Origin: Bacillota bacterium
Lineage (GTDB): Bacteria > Bacillota > Clostridia > DSM-8532
Assembly (NCBI GenBank): GCA_023426765.1
Contig: JAEZBW010000212.1
Location: 1-6,976, forward strand
Direction: 5' to 3'
Length of the DNA stretch: 6,976 bases
Made by a program: the position numbers and the translations under genes. Positions 6,675-6,976 of this stretch are shown in pieces. The notes under the pieces are model-generated. The model worked only from the letters and a program-made list of their open reading frames with translations. It ran no database searches and was not told the origin of the DNA. Every line of letters starts with the position of its first letter. The stretch's first letter is position 1.

Positions 6675-6976
6675 TCATCCTCCACTAAAAGGCAAAGAAA
6701 GCCAGGCCCGCCGGATTTCTTCAAAACGGCCGCGTGCAAGCGGCAGCACATCCTTTGTATTCATTGTAATCTCTTTTACAGTAAGGGATTCTATATGCTG
6801 AAGGTTGACGATGTATGAACGGTGTATCTTCTGAAAGAAGGGATAACGCTGCAGTTTTTGCTCCAGCTCGGCCATATTGCCGGTAGTTTCCAGAACTTCC
6901 CCGCTGATAAGATGGTAGAACATCTTTTTATTGATCACTTCGCAATAAACCAGGTCGGAAAGTATCATTCGAATGA
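6675..6976 (-). CDS. LytTR-family response regulator (5' partial, DNA-binding domain only)
   Basis: About 100 C-terminal residues are present, and the frame is still open at the right edge of the window (Ile-Arg precede the ATG at 6966-6968). That Met is therefore likely internal, and a receiver domain should lie beyond the edge. The visible part is a LytTR DNA-binding domain: the SDLVYCEV strand, then FFQKIHRSYIVNLQHIESL, then PLARGRFEEIRRAW. LytTR regulators of the AgrA/LytR type bind direct repeats upstream of target promoters when phosphorylated. The stop TGA (6675-6677) is four bases from the kinase start, and the last Gly-Gly codons form the kinase ribosome binding site. The target genes are unknown. 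An N-terminally short, receiver-less LytTR protein is a less likely alternative that the window cannot rule out. Confidence 0.9.
   Translation of the reverse strand, partial: IRMILSDLVYCEVINKKMFYHLISGEVLETTGNMAELEQKLQRYPFFQKIHRSYIVNLQHIESLTVKEITMNTKDVLPLARGRFEEIRRAWLSLPFSGG
6679..6683 (-). promoter_or_regulatory. Ribosome binding site of the kinase, inside the regulator's last codons
   Basis: On the minus strand the regulator ends in Gly-Gly-stop, and those codons spell GGAGGA-TGA. GGAGG lies 8 bases before the kinase ATG at 6670. Embedding the site in the upstream coding sequence implies translational coupling, which would balance regulator and kinase levels. Confidence 0.8.

Noticed and set aside
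6675..6968. ATG at 6966-6968 as the true start of the response regulator
   Set aside because: The frame continues to the window edge, and starting here would begin inside the first strand of the LytTR domain with no receiver domain; truncation by the window is simpler.

Overview
The window looks like a cell-surface locus from a Gram-positive anaerobe, most likely a member of the Clostridia. Three things suggest this: S-layer homology (SLH) anchoring, a dockerin and a cohesin-like domain in adjacent genes, and an Agr-type GHKL kinase paired with a LytTR regulator behind strong GGAGG-type ribosome binding sites. Species cannot be told from the sequence alone. Coding density is very high and no gap exceeds 20 bases.

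Left to centre (1-5352, + strand): two tightly coupled genes. The first is open at the left edge and encodes more than 1240 residues of a very large multimodular surface protein. Its modules are an unassigned beta-rich region interrupted by a Gly/Ser/Asp linker, a string of Ig/Fn3-like modules, a BIG2-like module, a small beta module and a C-terminal dockerin with two calcium-binding loops. The second gene starts 13 bases after the first one stops. It encodes a 534-residue secreted protein with the order signal peptide, cohesin-like domain, FIVAR-like helical module, InlB-B-repeat-like module, three SLH repeats. The simplest reading is that the second protein is a wall-bound receptor (SLH repeats on the wall polysaccharide, cohesin facing outward) that holds the large first protein through its dockerin. 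This would be a compact, apparently non-cellulosomal cohesin/dockerin display pair, because no catalytic domain is visible.

Right (5372-6976, - strand, convergent): a two-component system with the response regulator first (only its LytTR DNA-binding domain is in the window) and a 432-residue Agr-like sensor kinase four bases later. A link between this system and the surface genes is only positional.

The convergent junction holds a perfect 13-bp inverted repeat (5361-5373 / 5394-5406) with an AT-rich loop. It encodes the last residues and stop codon of the kinase, so it looks like a REP/MITE-type palindrome that landed on the end of the gene.
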